A DNA stretch of 64,000 nucleotides from Galeruca laticollis (GCA_963921935.1 OY998180.1:102738614-102802613); one strand, 5' to 3'; shown: positions 33,007 to 45,659, counted from the stretch's first letter. Made by a program: numbers and translations. Notes: a model not told the origin generated them from the sequence alone.

Positions 33007-34228
33007 ATGAAACATGAATTTCGATTTTCTACTACACCTGCCTTCAGTCGAAATTTCAAAAATTTCGACGTGTTGACCTGACCGTTCTTCGAAGGAAAAA
33101 ACAACTACATTCCTGGCAAATAACACGCAGAATATTGAATTACATCCCCTTCGCAATATTCTGGGTGGTATTTGCCAGGAATGTGGTTGTTTTTTCCTTC
33201 GAAGAACGGTCAGGCCAATACGTCGAAGTTATTGAAATTTCGCCTGAAGGCAGGTGCAGTAGAAAATCGAAATTTATGTTTCATATAGACACCTAGTATT
33301 TTATGAAATTATATTCATTTTATTTCATACGACTAATACGGTCGCATTTATCTGAGGTGTTGGTTCGCAACTGAAAGTGAAGATGGCGCCAGCTGACTGC
33401 TTCTCGCTTGTGTGTAACTACACGAGCCAAGTGAAGTTGTCGGAGGGCGGTATCTTCAGTTCGGATTAGAGATTCTGAACTGGAAGGCATTACGGCACTC
33501 TTGCAGAGACTCAAGAAGGTCGAAGCGCGTCAGTGTACTATGCCATTCCGCTATCAGTTGCGAATCACCACAGATGTCCGTATCGGCAAAATGGCTGATC
33601 GACGTCACGGTTTTCGAAGGGGATGTAATTCAATATTCTGCGTGGTCTTTGCCAGGAATGTAGTTGTTTTTTCCTTTGAAGAACGGTCAGGCCAATACGT
33701 CGAAATTATTGAAATTTCGACTGAAGGCAGGTGTAGTAGAAATTCGAAATTTATGTTTCATATAGACACCTAGTATTTTATGATATTATATTCATTTTAT
33801 TTCATACGACTAATACGGTCGCATTTATCTGAGGTGTTGGTTCGCAACTGAAAGTGAAGATGGCGCCAGCTGACTGATTCTCGCTTGTGTGTAACTACAC
33901 GAGCCAAGTGAAGTTGTCGGAGGGCGGTATCTTCAGATCGGATTAGAGATTCTGAACTGGAAGGCATTACGGCACTTTTGAAGAGACCCAAGAAGGTCGA
34001 AACACGTCAGTGTACTATGTCATTCCGCTATCAGTTGCGAATCACCACAGATGCCCGTATCGGCAAAATGGCTGATCGACGTCACGGTTTTCGAAGGGGA
34101 TGTAATTCAATACTCTGCGTAGTATTTGCCAGGAATGTAGTTGTTTTTTCCTTCGAAGAACGGTCAGGCCAATACGTCGAAATTATTGATATTCCGACTG
34201 AAGGCAGGTGTAGTAGAAAATCGAAATC
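33007..34228 (+). repeat. 470-bp repeat family, array B with inverted head
   Basis: CAATATTCTG and its context recur at 33154 and 33631, and GGATGTAATT at 33621 and 34098, giving an exact 477-bp period and about 2.25 direct units (33154-34228). The first 144 bp (33007-33150) are an inverted copy of 33154-33297, so the array begins with a palindrome centred near 33152. Copies are very similar to each other and to array A. No protein-coding pattern is seen. Confidence 0.85.
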
Positions 34229-34289
34229 TATTTAGTAGAATACTGTATACAAAAATATGTTGACACTAACAAGATTTCTATGCATAAGC

Positions 34290-35083
34290 CTTAAAGTAAT
34301 AATAAACATAGAGAGGGCTATTCATTCATGAACACGTTTATTTTTGCGACCAACAATTCTAAACGCCAGTAGTGAAATATTGAATGAATTACAAAAAGTG
34401 GGGATTGTATTCTAGCTACATGGCCTTGGTAATTTCTGCTGTTTTTCTGACAAACTTGGCACCGACGAACCATGATAATCCAAAAACATTGAATTAATGA
34501 ACTTAAAAATTTATTTTGTCACTAACAGTTTTGAAAAACACATTAAAACGAAAGAACTAAATGTTTACTCTCTAGTCGTAATGGCGCTCGTATAAACAAA
34601 CCATGTTTGACATTATTTACTATAATACTACGGCCTATTCGAAATGATCGTCGATCACAGTCTGAGGATATTTGCATCTCTCTTTATATGGGAACTAAAC
34701 AAGGACAAAACTACTAAATAAATTACTATTGACACGTTAAACAGGTAGTGAAGTTTTGAGCACTTTTAGTTATAACCATAAAGGTATTTAAGGATACAAC
34801 AAAATTTATATAAGAATATGCCTTTGTTAAATAAAATTCAAGTATTATTAATTAATTTTAAAAATAGCCACTCAAATGCATAAATTAGTATAATTTTTTT
34901 TATTTGCATAACTTTTTAAGACATTTTCAATTAAACTTCTAATTTCATTTTTCCTGCAACTAAAGAGACTTTGTAAATATGGCAACGCAGTGGAAGTGTC
35001 CGCAAGTGAGCTTAGAATGTGACTCAATGTTTGGGGCAAGAAAAGATCTAAACAAACATATCTATTTTATTTGTTAATCTGAG
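34290..35083. mobile_element. Non-autonomous DNA transposon, copy 1 (8-bp duplication)
   Basis: Bounded by the 8-bp duplication GCATAAGC (34282-34289 and 35084-35091). The ends CTTAAAGTAATAATAAACATA and, reversed, CTCAGATTAACAAATAAAATA form a short imperfect terminal inverted repeat. A second copy lies at 38680-39500 with a different duplication, which proves independent insertions. No coding capacity. An 8-bp duplication is typical of hAT and P elements; a P-like transposase relic at 40.4 kb may be coincidence. Confidence 0.8.
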
Positions 35084-35444
35084 GCATAAGCACAATCACA
35101 TTCTTAAAGCTATTGAAAGTATTTCTTATACAAAAGTTTATGAATTGAAATAAATGCCCTCTTTGAGAATCCCGGAAATTTTAGACAATCAACTTATATG
35201 TATAAGTCATTTCTTTAAAATAAGGTAGTTTCAGAAAAATCAGAGTTACAAATTTAAAATTTATAAAAGTTCAGAGCAATAAAACATTCTAATACTTGTG
35301 CATTTGTAATAAAGAGGAGAACAAAGACCATACATCCATGTGCTAAAACTATAAAGTGTCAAAACAACCGTTTATTTCTCAGTTCAAAATTATATCCGTC
35401 TTGACGATATCTAGCCATTTGTTGTGTCGCGTAAGTAAGTTATT

Positions 35445-36294
35445 TTGAAAGTTTCAATAAAAAGTGAGAGGGGAATGGAGACATTTGCCCATGAGGAGTA
35501 CCTATATATTTTTGACCGTTTTAGTAGCAATGGGGAAAAGGAATTTTGGTGTTGCGAACAAAAACATTTACAGTGTAAAGCAAGAATTCATGTGAGTGGC
35601 GGTGAAGTACTGGAAACAATTAGTTTTCATTTGCCCGAATCAATCTGCGGCCAAAATAGAAGCGGATTCTGTAATCACAAAAATTAAAAATCGTGCCCAA
35701 AATACAATGGAAGGTACTGTTCAAGTGATAAACGATTGTTGTGGCGAATTAACACAAACTGCACAGGTAATTATTCCCAATATAGTAGCACTTAAAAAAT
35801 GTATGAGAAGACAAATGATCAAAGTCCAAGCTGCGCCTCAAAACCCTGTTGACTTGAGAAGCTTGCTAACTCCAGAAGAGTATAAGATGTATGAAATTCA
35901 AGCAGGAATAAAAGGATATTTCATGCTCTTTGATGTGGACCTACCGATGAAAAAAGAATTATCATATTTGCTAGAAAGGAAAACTTAAACAGGGATAGCA
36001 CTTTACGAAAGGGTCTTGAATGGGGAACATCGAACCAATTATCACGCTGAGGCAGCTCACCGACGACTACAAGCAGAATCGGGTGTCGACCATCCAACGA
36101 TGTGGAAATTTATAAATTCCTTAAAGGAAATTCTGAAAAGCAGGGACACATTGTATGAACAATGTGTAGCAAGACGGCCACCCGCACAAAAATTGAAAAA
36201 ATACGTTGACGTTGATAAACAGAAAATTAAGATAGGTCAAATGTTGTCAACTAGTCTCTGGAAACACGCAACTCCATTTGTTATACCGAACTGA
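35445..36294 (+). pseudogene. FLYWCH-MULE transposase relic, catalytic core deleted
   Basis: The first frame (35445-35687) has a FLYWCH zinc finger: EYLYIFDRFS, EKEFWCCEQKHLQCKARIHV. After a frameshift near 35640, NQSAAKIEADSVITKIKNRAQ continues the typical post-FLYWCH region. After a stop at 35986-35988 the same frame gives EHRTNYHAEAAHRRLQAESGVDHPTMW, which is the C-terminal block of insect MULE transposases. The whole DDE catalytic region between is missing. FLYWCH fused to MULE is a common insect transposon architecture, and this copy is internally deleted. Confidence 0.72.
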
Positions 36295-36309
36295 ACTAAA
36301 GTAAATTGA

Positions 36310-37370
36310 ATTCACTGACCGTCAGCCTCAAATGCGGTTATATTGGCGTTCCTCAATTTTGATAGGTAGTTGGTGATACGCACTACGGAGATCAATTGTG
36401 CTGAGTATCCGAAATTTGGAGACTGCGGATACTACGTCTTCAATATTTGGTAAAGGGTATGCATCCAAAGGTAAATTGATGAATTGTCTGAGAATAATCT
36501 ATTAACATTCTCTTTTTATGATTTTCAGTTTTGGAAACGAGAGCTTGTGCCCTCCATGGTGAACATCTTTTTTCAATAACCCCTTCTTAAAGAAGTTTTC
36601 TCACTCCGGAATATATAAAATTGGCATCTTCCTCTGTTTTCTTGATTTAGTTATTATAGGTCTGCAAACAGGTAATAAGTTGTGAAAAAGAGATACTAGT
36701 TCTATTTTTGTTACTAAGCTACATATTGCTAAAGGCATTTTTGAACCACCAAAATTGAGTTCAATATTTGAGTGCTGTGATAGTATGCCATGTCCAATGA
36801 TAACATCAGCACACAGTTCTGACAAAATCGAAATCTTCAGATTTGCACACTCGTGACACAGAAGTTCAAGATTCGCGAAACAGTGTCCTTTTATTTTCGA
36901 ATATAGATTGGTAGAGGCCATCGAGATCTGACCTTTATAAGGATGGATATAGATTTTTCTGTTTTTAACAAAATCTTCATTTATGTACGTTTCTGAACTT
37001 CCGGTATCAATGAGAGCATCATAAAGACAATTATTGATTCTAATCTTTATGGAAGACTTTGTCAAACATTCCGGTGTAACAGCTAAGAGGTTCGCCGCTT
37101 CAGTTATAGAAGCAGAGATGTTTTTATGATTCTTGCTAAGACAAACTTCCGAAATATGTCATTTTTTATTGCAATCACGACAAGTTACTTCTCGCGCTGG
37201 ACATATTTTTCTAGGATGTCGTTTATTGTCACAAAAATAACATTTACATGCAGTTGCTGGAGTCACTGGTTGATCAACAATAGTTCCACTTGTTTCTGTA
37301 TCATCCTGTATTCCGCAAAAGAAGTTTGGTGATGATGTGTAAGCTTCAGAGTATTTTTGTGCTGATTCTG
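36310..37370 (-). pseudogene. Ty3/gypsy gag-pol fragment (zinc knuckles, protease, start of RT)
   Basis: In minus-strand order: two CCHC knuckles (CYFCDNKRHPRKIC and CRDCNKK-HI...C) at about 37270-37130, then a retropepsin frame 37065-36601 with DALIDTGSSETYINEDF. RT follows with LDAYPLPNIEDVVS and FRILSTIDLRSAYHQLPI at about 36480-36330, and EADGQ after a frameshift. The fragment ends at about 36310, next to the MULE relic. It is a different gypsy lineage from the errantivirus at 0.5 kb: it has zinc knuckles and a distinct RT start. No LTRs were seen. Confidence 0.75.
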
Positions 37371-37412
37371 AGGTTCACGGCTGAGCTGGTTCAGCGTATT
37401 CTAGAATGGGTC

Positions 37413-38247
37413 TCACATATACAGTATACAAACTGCAAAACGATTGAAAAGAGAATTTAAAAGGCACCTCCGAATAAGATATAGTCTAGAGTTGGCGCGT
37501 TTACACACAGATGTAATATGATCAGACCAGGTTTGCCGATTGTTTACGATGACTCCTAGATCGTTGTGAGAAAATACCAAATTTAATGGTTGTCTGTTAG
37601 CAAAGTACAGCACAAGAGAGTTATTTTTACCGATTCGAAGCACCTCACCATCAAAGTGCTCCTGATTGCAAAGTAGTCAGGTTTGTATAGCAGTATCTGC
37701 TGTGGTACACGATCAAAGGCTTTGGAAAAGTTAAAATAAATAACATCAACTGGCTCCAGATTGTTAAGGGATAGTGTCCAATCATTAACACAGTGCAGTA
37801 GGTTGATTAACGTGGAAAGACCTGGGACAATACCATGCTGTTGTGTCGGAATTACATTTTCCTCAAGACGAAATATTGGAAGATAGTAGTTCGAGTCCAG
37901 TTTGTTATCTTTTTCAAAATAGCGGTGAAAATGCTAATTTCCAACTGGGTGTTTGTACAACTTTTCAACAATTTCGGAGCTATACCGTCTAAATCAGGAG
38001 AAGCATTGGATCGAACTTTTAATAATTGTTGTTTAACACGGTCTGCTGTAAATACTACTTGTTTCAAAGCTGCACTAAGGCGAGGACAGTTAATGGATGG
38101 AAGGTTATCGTTTCTAGGTTCTCTAGTAAAAACTTGGGAAAATGTTAAAGCAATAGTTTCAGATAATTCTTTGTCGCAAGCGCATAGAGTCTGGTCGGAC
38201 TTTTGAAGTAGAGGTATTGAAACTTTAGACGTTAAAGAAATCCGCAC
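37413..38247 (-). pseudogene. CR1/Jockey-type LINE RT fragment
   Basis: The minus strand starts with LSETIALTFSQVFTREP and SNASPDLDGIAPKLLKSC (finger motifs). Another frame reads QQHGIVPGLSTLINLLHCVNDW and VDVIYFNFSKAFDRVP (palm motif A). After a deletion that removes the YADD region comes a frame with HNDLGVIVNNRQTWSDHI and RRCLLNS. No endonuclease is present. Confidence 0.7.
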
Positions 38248-38374
38248 TTTTTCATGTTACCACTAGCAATAATGTGAGTTTTAAGACAAAGTTGTAAGGA
38301 ACTAGAAAATTTGCGATGGTTTTGAAAATAATCAAGAAGCCCTGTGTGTTTATATTTCTTATTCCTATATCTTG

Positions 38375-38610
38375 TCAATCCATTGTCTTCTTGGTCTTCC
38401 TCTTCGCTTTTTCCTTGGTTTACCTACCTCCATTATTTTCCTATCCATTCTTTGTTGGTTCATTCTCGTTATATGTAGGTATATATCAATTTAACTGTTT
38501 CTTTTTTGTTTTATTAATTATTGATGTCATTTTCCTTATGTATTCGTTTCTGATTCTGTCCCATTTCGTTGCTCCTTCTATTTTAGCTTCTGGTGTCTGT
38601 CCGTTTTAAG
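38375..38610 (-). pseudogene. LINE C-terminal fragment related to the 12.2-15.9 kb element
   Basis: The minus strand reads ITRMNQQRMDRKIMEVGKPR then RGRPRRQWIDKI, closely resembling the tail of the LINE at 12.2-15.9 kb. It is short and 5'-truncated. Confidence 0.65.
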
Positions 38611-38679
38611 TTTCAACGGAAGAACGATACATGCTAGAGCGTAGGAGTCAACGGATTCGGTATCCTCATGGTATGAAAC

Positions 38680-39500
38680 CTTAGAGTAATAATAAACATA
38701 GAGAGGGCTATTCATTCAAAAACACGTTTATTTTTGCGGCCAACAATTCTAAACGCCAGTAGTGAAATAATGAATGAATTACAAAAAGTGGGGATGGTAT
38801 TGTAGCTACATGGCCTTGGTAATTTCGGCTGTTTTTCTGACAAACTTGGCACCGACGAACCATGATAATCCAAAAACATTAAATTAATTAACTTAAAAAT
38901 TTATTTTGTCACTAAAAGTTTTAAAAAACACATCAAAACGGAAGAACTAAATGTTTACTCTCTAGTCGTAATGGCGCTCGTATAAACAACCCACGTTTGA
39001 CATTATTTACTACAATACTACGATGTAATCTAAATGATCGTCAATCACAGTCTGACGATATTTGCGTCTCTCTTTATATGGCAATTAAACAAGGACAAAA
39101 CTACTAAATAGATTACTATTGACACATTAAACAGGTACTGAAATTTTGAGCAATGTTGCCCCTATTAGTTATAACCATAAAGATATCTAAGGATACAACA
39201 TATACGAGTACTTGTTTAAATTTTATATAAGAATATGCCTTTATTAAAAAAAATTCAAGTATTATTAATTAATTTTAAAAATAGCGACTCCAATGCATAA
39301 ATTAGTATGACTTTTTTTATTTGCATAACTTTTTAACACATTTTCAATTAAACTTCTAATTTCATTTTTCCTGCAACTAAAGAGACTTTGTAAATATGGT
39401 AAAGCAATGGAAATGTCCGCAAGTGAGCTTAGAATGTGACTCAATGTTTCGGGCAAGAAAAGATCAAAACAAACATATCTATTTTATTTGTTAATCTGAG
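38680..39500. mobile_element. Non-autonomous DNA transposon, copy 2 (8-bp duplication)
   Basis: Same family and orientation as 34290-35083, roughly 95% identical by eye, with two small insertions. It is flanked by TATGAAAC at 38672-38679 and 39501-39508. The ends are CTTAGAG and CTGAG. Confidence 0.82.
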
Positions 39501-39508
39501 TATGAAAC

Positions 39509-40446
39509 CTTTCCACCATTTATCTATTTATTGAATTGTTTCGTTTAAACCATAGATCTATAGAAATAGACTGGGCGATCCGTATTCAGTTGTGTAGTGA
39601 AAACGGACCGAAAAGTACGAGAGAAGCAAAGCGATGTTTTTGATGCGTAGTCGCTTTGTATTTCTCTAGACACTAGCAGAGCGGTAACTTCTGTGAGAAT
39701 TCGCTCAATCCGTTCCTATATGCCTATGTAATGTCATAAAAGGTGACAACTGCAGTTTATTTGTCACTGGTTTTGCTTTAGGTTATGTTTGATATTGCTA
39801 TTTTTTGGTGTTTATTTGTACTACTTTAAAAACTGTTTTAATGTGTGTGTTTAATTTATAAATATTCCACAGGTGAGTGTAAACAATACAAAGGTTGTGA
39901 TATACTTACTACTTTCAAATATTGCTAGAATAGAGTTTTAATTTCAATATTTTCACATGAAATATATGAATAGAAAGTATCCTAATTTTTACACATTGGT
40001 ATTGGCTATTATTAATTTCAAATTGAATTTGTTGGCGGAGTTGATTGAAAATCCTCGATGTACACAGTACTATATTCAAGACATTTCTTAAAACTATATA
40101 TGGATCGTACATTTATCTCTAAATTATGTTCGCTCAAAGGATGATGCAATTCCTACTATAAACCAGGTATATGAACATATACAATAATGGTTACATATAA
40201 CACAACTTTTTCTTAATAGTAACTACATCTTTCAAATTACATATAGAATAAATATGTAAAACATGCCTTGAAGATGCAACTTTAGGTTTTAAGAGTTATC
40301 ATCAGTAATTTTTTTGGTATATTATGTATCTATTATTGTTATATAAGAATTTGTATGTAATTTGTTAGTTTGTACAAATATAAATCATTGAAATTAATTC
40401 AAATTATTCATTAATCAGAACGTTCTTTAATTTTTATGTTTTTACA
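39509..40446. other. No gene clearly seen; may include P-element leader/intron
   Basis: AT-rich. A GC-richer patch at 39560-39720 has no recognised content. A consensus 3' splice site (TTTTTACAG at about 40438-40446) ends the region, so part may be an intron of the P-like relic. Confidence 0.35.
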
Positions 40447-41037
40447 GAATTATTCACCTGTGCCAAACAAAATACAGTACTGTCGCATGCAATTCTTACG
40501 CCACCCACAATTGGTGAAATAAAGGTTGTACCGAGCACGTCAGCAAGCACCTCACATTCTAAGGAAAGACCAATAACTCCGCTCATATTAAACTCTGATT
40601 CTGGAAGTGGTTATTCCAACAGAACAATTACTTGTTTAAACCGTGTAATGAAAATCAGCACTGAACGAAACAAAATAGCCTTAATGAAAAGTAAAAATGG
40701 CTGATTAATTGAAAAAGAAGTATAAACCAGAACTAATGATTTACTTTCAAGACTTGGAGGCGCACAAGAATTATTTTTAAGGCACTATAAAAAAGGCAGA
40801 GGAATAGCGCTACCAAAGCAGTGGGCATTGCTTTTAATAGCTGCCTCTTCTCCATATCCAATCATTTGTGAGCTAATTTTTGATGAAATGGCTATTTGTC
40901 AGCATGACGAATGGGCTCCAAATCAGGGCAAGTATTTTGGTTATGTTGATGTGGAGACTGGTGTACAAGAAAATAACCTTGCCAAGAATGCACTAGCACT
41001 AGCATCGTATTCAATATGTTATAGTGAAGTGAAGTGA
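40447..41037 (+). pseudogene. P-element/THAP9-like transposase fragment
   Basis: After a plausible acceptor AG, the strand encodes Ser/Thr-rich sequence, an SRLGGAQELFLRHYKKGRG region and, in the last frame, LIFDEMAICQHDEWAPNQGKYFGYVDVETGV followed by KNALALASYS. FDEMAI...GYVD...AK.AL is the catalytic-core start of P-transposase-type proteins. No THAP domain or later catalytic region is visible. It has at least two frame changes and ends in a short GTGAA repeat. Confidence 0.6.
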
Positions 41038-41321
41038 AGTCACGTTTTAAATACTCTGATAAACAAGCAAAGTATAGTGGAAAAAGTTCGAAGTAATAGT
41101 TAAAATTTACACCAAAATGTAGAAGAAGATAAGTACAATACAGTGAGTAAATAAAATCCATTAAAAACAATTATCAATTGGGATATAATTATGAAATTAG
41201 ATGTACAAATCGATATACAATCATATTTAGTTATCTGCAGTATTTCCAGTTCTTAAAACAAAAACGCATACCTACCTCGTTAGCACTAATTACAGTTATA
41301 GTACAGGAGCTTAAATAAATA

Positions 41322-42179
41322 TGAGTGATCTTACAAACAACCAATTATTGGAACAAATAAAGAGTATTATTGAACAAAGACAAATGAAATTAATTCTATA
41401 AGGGAAAAAGTAGATAACTCTGAAGAACAGATTTTATATCTTAAAAATAAGATTACTTACTTGGAAGGAGCAAATAAAAAAACAATATAGCCATTTTTGG
41501 ACTACCATCAATCGATCAAAATAATCTACTAACAACAACTCTAGTAAAAATAAATCAATCCTTAAATACAAATTATAACGAGCGAGATATTAATAATATA
41601 TATATATACAGTTGGAATAAAAGGACCTATCATTGTTGAATTCTTATCATATTTATTGAAACAGAAGATATTCAGAGAGTTACCTAAACTAAAGGGAACT
41701 GGAATTTCAATTACTCACGACCTAAGACCAGAAGATCAAGAGCTATTGAAAAAACTCCTTTGACTTACCAAAAAAGAGCTAGAGCAAACAACTTAAAAGC
41801 ATATATAAAAATTTTTACGCTATATATAAACGACGTTCCGCAGAAGATTGATGATCTAGAAACGCGTGAATACGAAGAACCTGACATAAACCTGCCGAAA
41901 AAATCAGACAGTGCTCCATCTACTCCAACTCCAATTGGTCGCAAAGAGAGAATACTTCAAGAATTCGGACTTACAGAAGAGCTACTAACACATAAACTGG
42001 TATCAGAAAGTGACAAAATTAACAACACACAAAAAATAACTACGGGCAAAATAATCGTAAGTAATCGACCAACCTCAGAGTCAACATTCGGACCGAATAC
42101 CAGAAAGCGTAATAACTCTTCAAATAATGCGGAAAACGGGGGTACCCAGATGGAAGGATGTGAAAACAAAATGCAATAA
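41322..42179 (+). pseudogene. LINE ORF1, frameshifted
   Basis: Starts MSDLTNNQLLEQIKSIIEQRQ (coiled-coil-like), then in other frames EEQILYLKNKITYLEGANKK, IAIFGLPS, and IIVEFLSYLLKQKIFRELPKLKGTGISITHDL. This has the pattern of an RRM-like ORF1 domain. The last frame (41760-42179) is polar, with Ser/Thr/Pro-rich sequence. Four or more frame changes are present. Confidence 0.6.
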
Positions 42180-42355
42180 AATTATCAAAAAGTTACCTCT
42201 AAAAGATGTTCTTACGATTGTTCTTGTGTTTCACTTTATGTTAACTGTTTTTATATTTTAGAATTAACAAATTTAACTAACAAATTAATCAAATAGTTTT
42301 TACCTTTATTTAATCATTGCTCTAAACTGTGTTTTTTTTAAATTCTTTGTCAACA

Positions 42356-45058
42356 ATGGACCAGTACATAAAGGACTTCAATATTCCAACTTTAGACACA
42401 TTTACAATAAACGACCTTAATCAATGTGAAAAAATCTTTAAAATAAATGGAAGCAATATTAACTTCAAAATATTACACAATAATATTAGGAGTATCTCGA
42501 AAAATATAGACGAATTTAAAATTACTTTGGGCAGCGTTATGGAGTTCGATTGTCTGGTTCTAACTGAAACATGGCAAATCGCTGATATCAATTTATTTAA
42601 TATACCAGGGTATAATGTGGTTTACAATAATGGAGATTTAAACCAAAATGATGGTGTCGTAGCTTATATTAACAGCAAATACCGGTTCGAACATGAAATC
42701 ATAAGATTAGGTAATGTAAACACTCTAAAAATTACCATTAATATAAGTAAAGGTAACAATATAATTATTTTAGCTTGCTATAGATCACCGTCCAGAGAAA
42801 CCTATAATCCTAATATTTCAGAATTCACAAATAACCTCCAAAACTTCCTAAGAGAAAATAACGTAAATTCAGAGAATTATTGCGTATTCATAGGTGATAG
42901 AAATATCGATATATTAGATCTAAATCACGACACAGTGGAATATATAAATACTTTAAGTGAACACGGTTTCATATTAACTATTAACAATCCAACTAGAGTT
43001 ACAGCATGCCTGGACCACTTATTTTTATACTCTAAACGTAATGCAAGAGATTATATTATTCCACTAGTCATAGAAAGTGATATAGCTGATGATTATTCTA
43101 TAGCGCTACAGATAATTCTTGACACTAAGATACCTAAAAAAGTTAACCAAAATTTTATTAAAGGTATTAACTACAAAAAACTTAGTAACGATATAAATAA
43201 AGTGTCCTGGGACTCCATATTTGATTGCAATAATGCTGACTCTGCAACAGATAAATTTATTTCAATTTTACAAGCAAATATTAACAATTGCACTTATGTG
43301 AAGAAAGCAACAAGAAAAAATACCAATTTAACGCCTTGGATTACTAATGCTCTTATACAATCAATTAGTGAAAAAAATAGACTTTACCGTCAAACAAAGT
43401 TATTGCCTAATGATCGCGACCTAATCTTGCGGTACAGGACCTACAGAAATAAATTAATTTCATTAATAAAACGAACGAAACAAAAATATTACGAAGAACA
43501 AATTACACAAAATTCAAACAGTAACAAACACCTATGGAATATTGTTCAAGGTGTATGTGGAAAAGATAATTAAGAACTTGCATGGAAGCTATTAAAAGCT
43601 ATAAAGGACATATAATAACTCATCCATTTCAAATCGCAAATGCATTTGATAAAACATTTTCAGAAATGGGTAAAACTTTGGCCACAAAAATCATTGGAGA
43701 CTCTAAGGAAACTCCTATTGTTAGTAATACTTCTATTCGACTACCTAACTCAATGGTTTTACTACCAACAAATAATCTGGAAATCCAAGATATAATAACA
43801 GACCTAAAACCAAAAAAGGGAGCGGGAATTGACGGTGTCAATACGGAATGTCTAAAGGCTGTGTCACCTTGCATCTTAGAACCTCTTAAACATATTATAA
43901 ATATGTGTATTGATAAGGGTATTTGGCCTAAGGCTTTTAAACAGTCATTAGTAATACCGATTTATAAAAATCGAGACAAAACTGATACTGCCAATTATAG
44001 ACCTATATCATTAATCTCAACTGTATCCAAAGTTTTTGAAAAGCTAATAAAAAATAGATTGACATCTTACATAAACAAATACAATCTAATTTCACCTAAT
44101 CAGTATGGTTTCAAACAAAATAACTCCACACAGGATGCCTTGATAAATTTGACATCTAAAATATTTGATGTATTAAATAGTGATAGGGTATGCCTAGCCA
44201 TATTTTTAGACCTAGCCAAAGCATTCGACACTGTTATCCACAGCAATCTTCTACAGACTTTAGAAAATATTGGTATACGAGACAACTGTCTGAAATTATT
44301 TGCTAGTTACCTTTCAGATAGACAACAGCTTGTATGGATTGGTGGAGTGACAAGTGATCATTGCAATATTACATATGGCGTACCGCAAGGAACAATTCTG
44401 GGCCCTATATTGTTCAATTTATATATAAACGAATTGTTTTAAATAGATAGTACAGGACATATGATTGATTGGTTTTGCTGATGACACAGTTATCATTTAC
44501 GATGAAGACAACTGGTTCGACCTATAAAAGAAAGTGGAAAATCACTCAAAAATAGTAATGAAGTGATTTAATGAAAAGAGACTAACAATTAACTTCAAAA
44601 AAACCTTCTACTTACCATTCCTTAACCAGTGACCATTTTGAACCTCTGGTAATACAGCAAGATAACCAAAACGTCATCATAAATCCTGTAACAAACATTA
44701 AATACTTGGGAGTAATTATAGATAAAAACTTAAAATGGGACTACCACATTAAATACATTGTAAGAAAATTACAATGTATTCAATGTATCTCAAGACTTTA
44801 TACTACGGTTTAGTGGAAAGTCACCTTCGGTATGGCATACTTGTTTGGGGTAGTCCCTTAAAAACCCACATGCATCCTTTAGAAGCTCTTCAAAAGAAAT
44901 TTCTTAAGATAATGCTACAAAAACATTACACCTATTCATCAGACCTTTTATACAAGGAAGCCAAGATTTTAGATCTGCATCAACTATATTTCTTATGCGC
45001 AAGCACAAAATTTCACACCATAAAAAATAAATTTGATTTACCTGAGCATAGATACTAA
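42356..45058 (+). pseudogene. LINE ORF2: AP endonuclease and reverse transcriptase
   Basis: I choose the ATG at 42356 because it precedes continuous coding sequence. Endonuclease blocks are LHNNIRSISKN, VLTETWQ, LACYRSPS, FIGDRNIDIL (the usual Asn of GDxN is changed) and SDIADDYSI (usual His changed). The frame closes at 43573. The next frame (43582-44442) carries RT: LKPKKGAGIDGVNTE, NYRPISLIS, FLDLAKAFDTV, GVPQGTILGPILFN. FADD (44474-44485) follows a stop and indel. Beyond this, frames are broken up to LRYGILVWGSPL (44774-45058). The altered endonuclease residues and breaks show an inactive copy. Confidence 0.8.
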
Positions 45059-45659
45059 ACTAGACGAAGACATAATTTTACTGCTCCTAGAATGACTAGT
45101 TCTTTATGTCAGAGATCATTTATGTTTTTAGCACCAATGATATACAATTGCATTCCTATAGAATTGCAAGGCATTCCAAATATTAACTTATTCAAAAAAA
45201 AAGTTAAATTTTTTCGCTTAGAAAGGGCAAGACACTTCTATAGCATTGTCCTTACCATTAGGTAAGTACTAGAGATGCCCGAATATACATTTTTATAGTT
45301 TGTATGAACCTTAAACCAAAAACACAGTCGGATATCATTTGAAAGGTTTAATATTTGTCTACTGGTCCATAGTATTAGAAATAGAATTATTCTTTTGTGT
45401 TAGGCTAATTTTAATTTTAATTTTAGTTTAGTCTTATAATAAGCAAAGTTTTATTGACATGTTTTAGTAACATGCCGAAACAGGTGTTATTATTACACCC
45501 CTCGGAACCCTTCGGGTTAATTTATTCATTATTAGCTGTATATTTATATACTACGCTATATGTTATACGATTCTCTCTCATATTTCGTGATTTATTGTTA
45601 TCATAGTGTATGTATTTTTGAAAATAATTGAATAAATTATTATTATTATTATTATTGTT

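Larger units (their letters stand above)
41322..45657 (+). mobile_element. CR1/Jockey-group LINE with (ATT)n tail
   Basis: About 4.3 kb on the plus strand: ORF1 (41322-42179, broken), ORF2 (42356-45058, broken), a 3' UTR and a terminal (ATT)n run at about 45636-45657. There is no RNase H. The 5' boundary is not defined and 41040-41321 may be its 5' UTR. The 3' UTR contains a small AACCC/GGGTT hairpin near 45505. No target duplication was identified. Confidence 0.8.

Noticed and set aside
33320..34235. Recurring 64- and 85-codon frames inside the 470-bp repeats as genes
   Set aside because: They recur only because the DNA repeats; frames exist on both strands and match no domain.
34290..39500. 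The pair of ~800-bp direct repeats as LTRs of a 5.2-kb retroelement
   Set aside because: Each copy has its own distinct 8-bp flanking duplication and terminal inverted ends, and the sequence between is a patchwork of unrelated fragments in both orientations.
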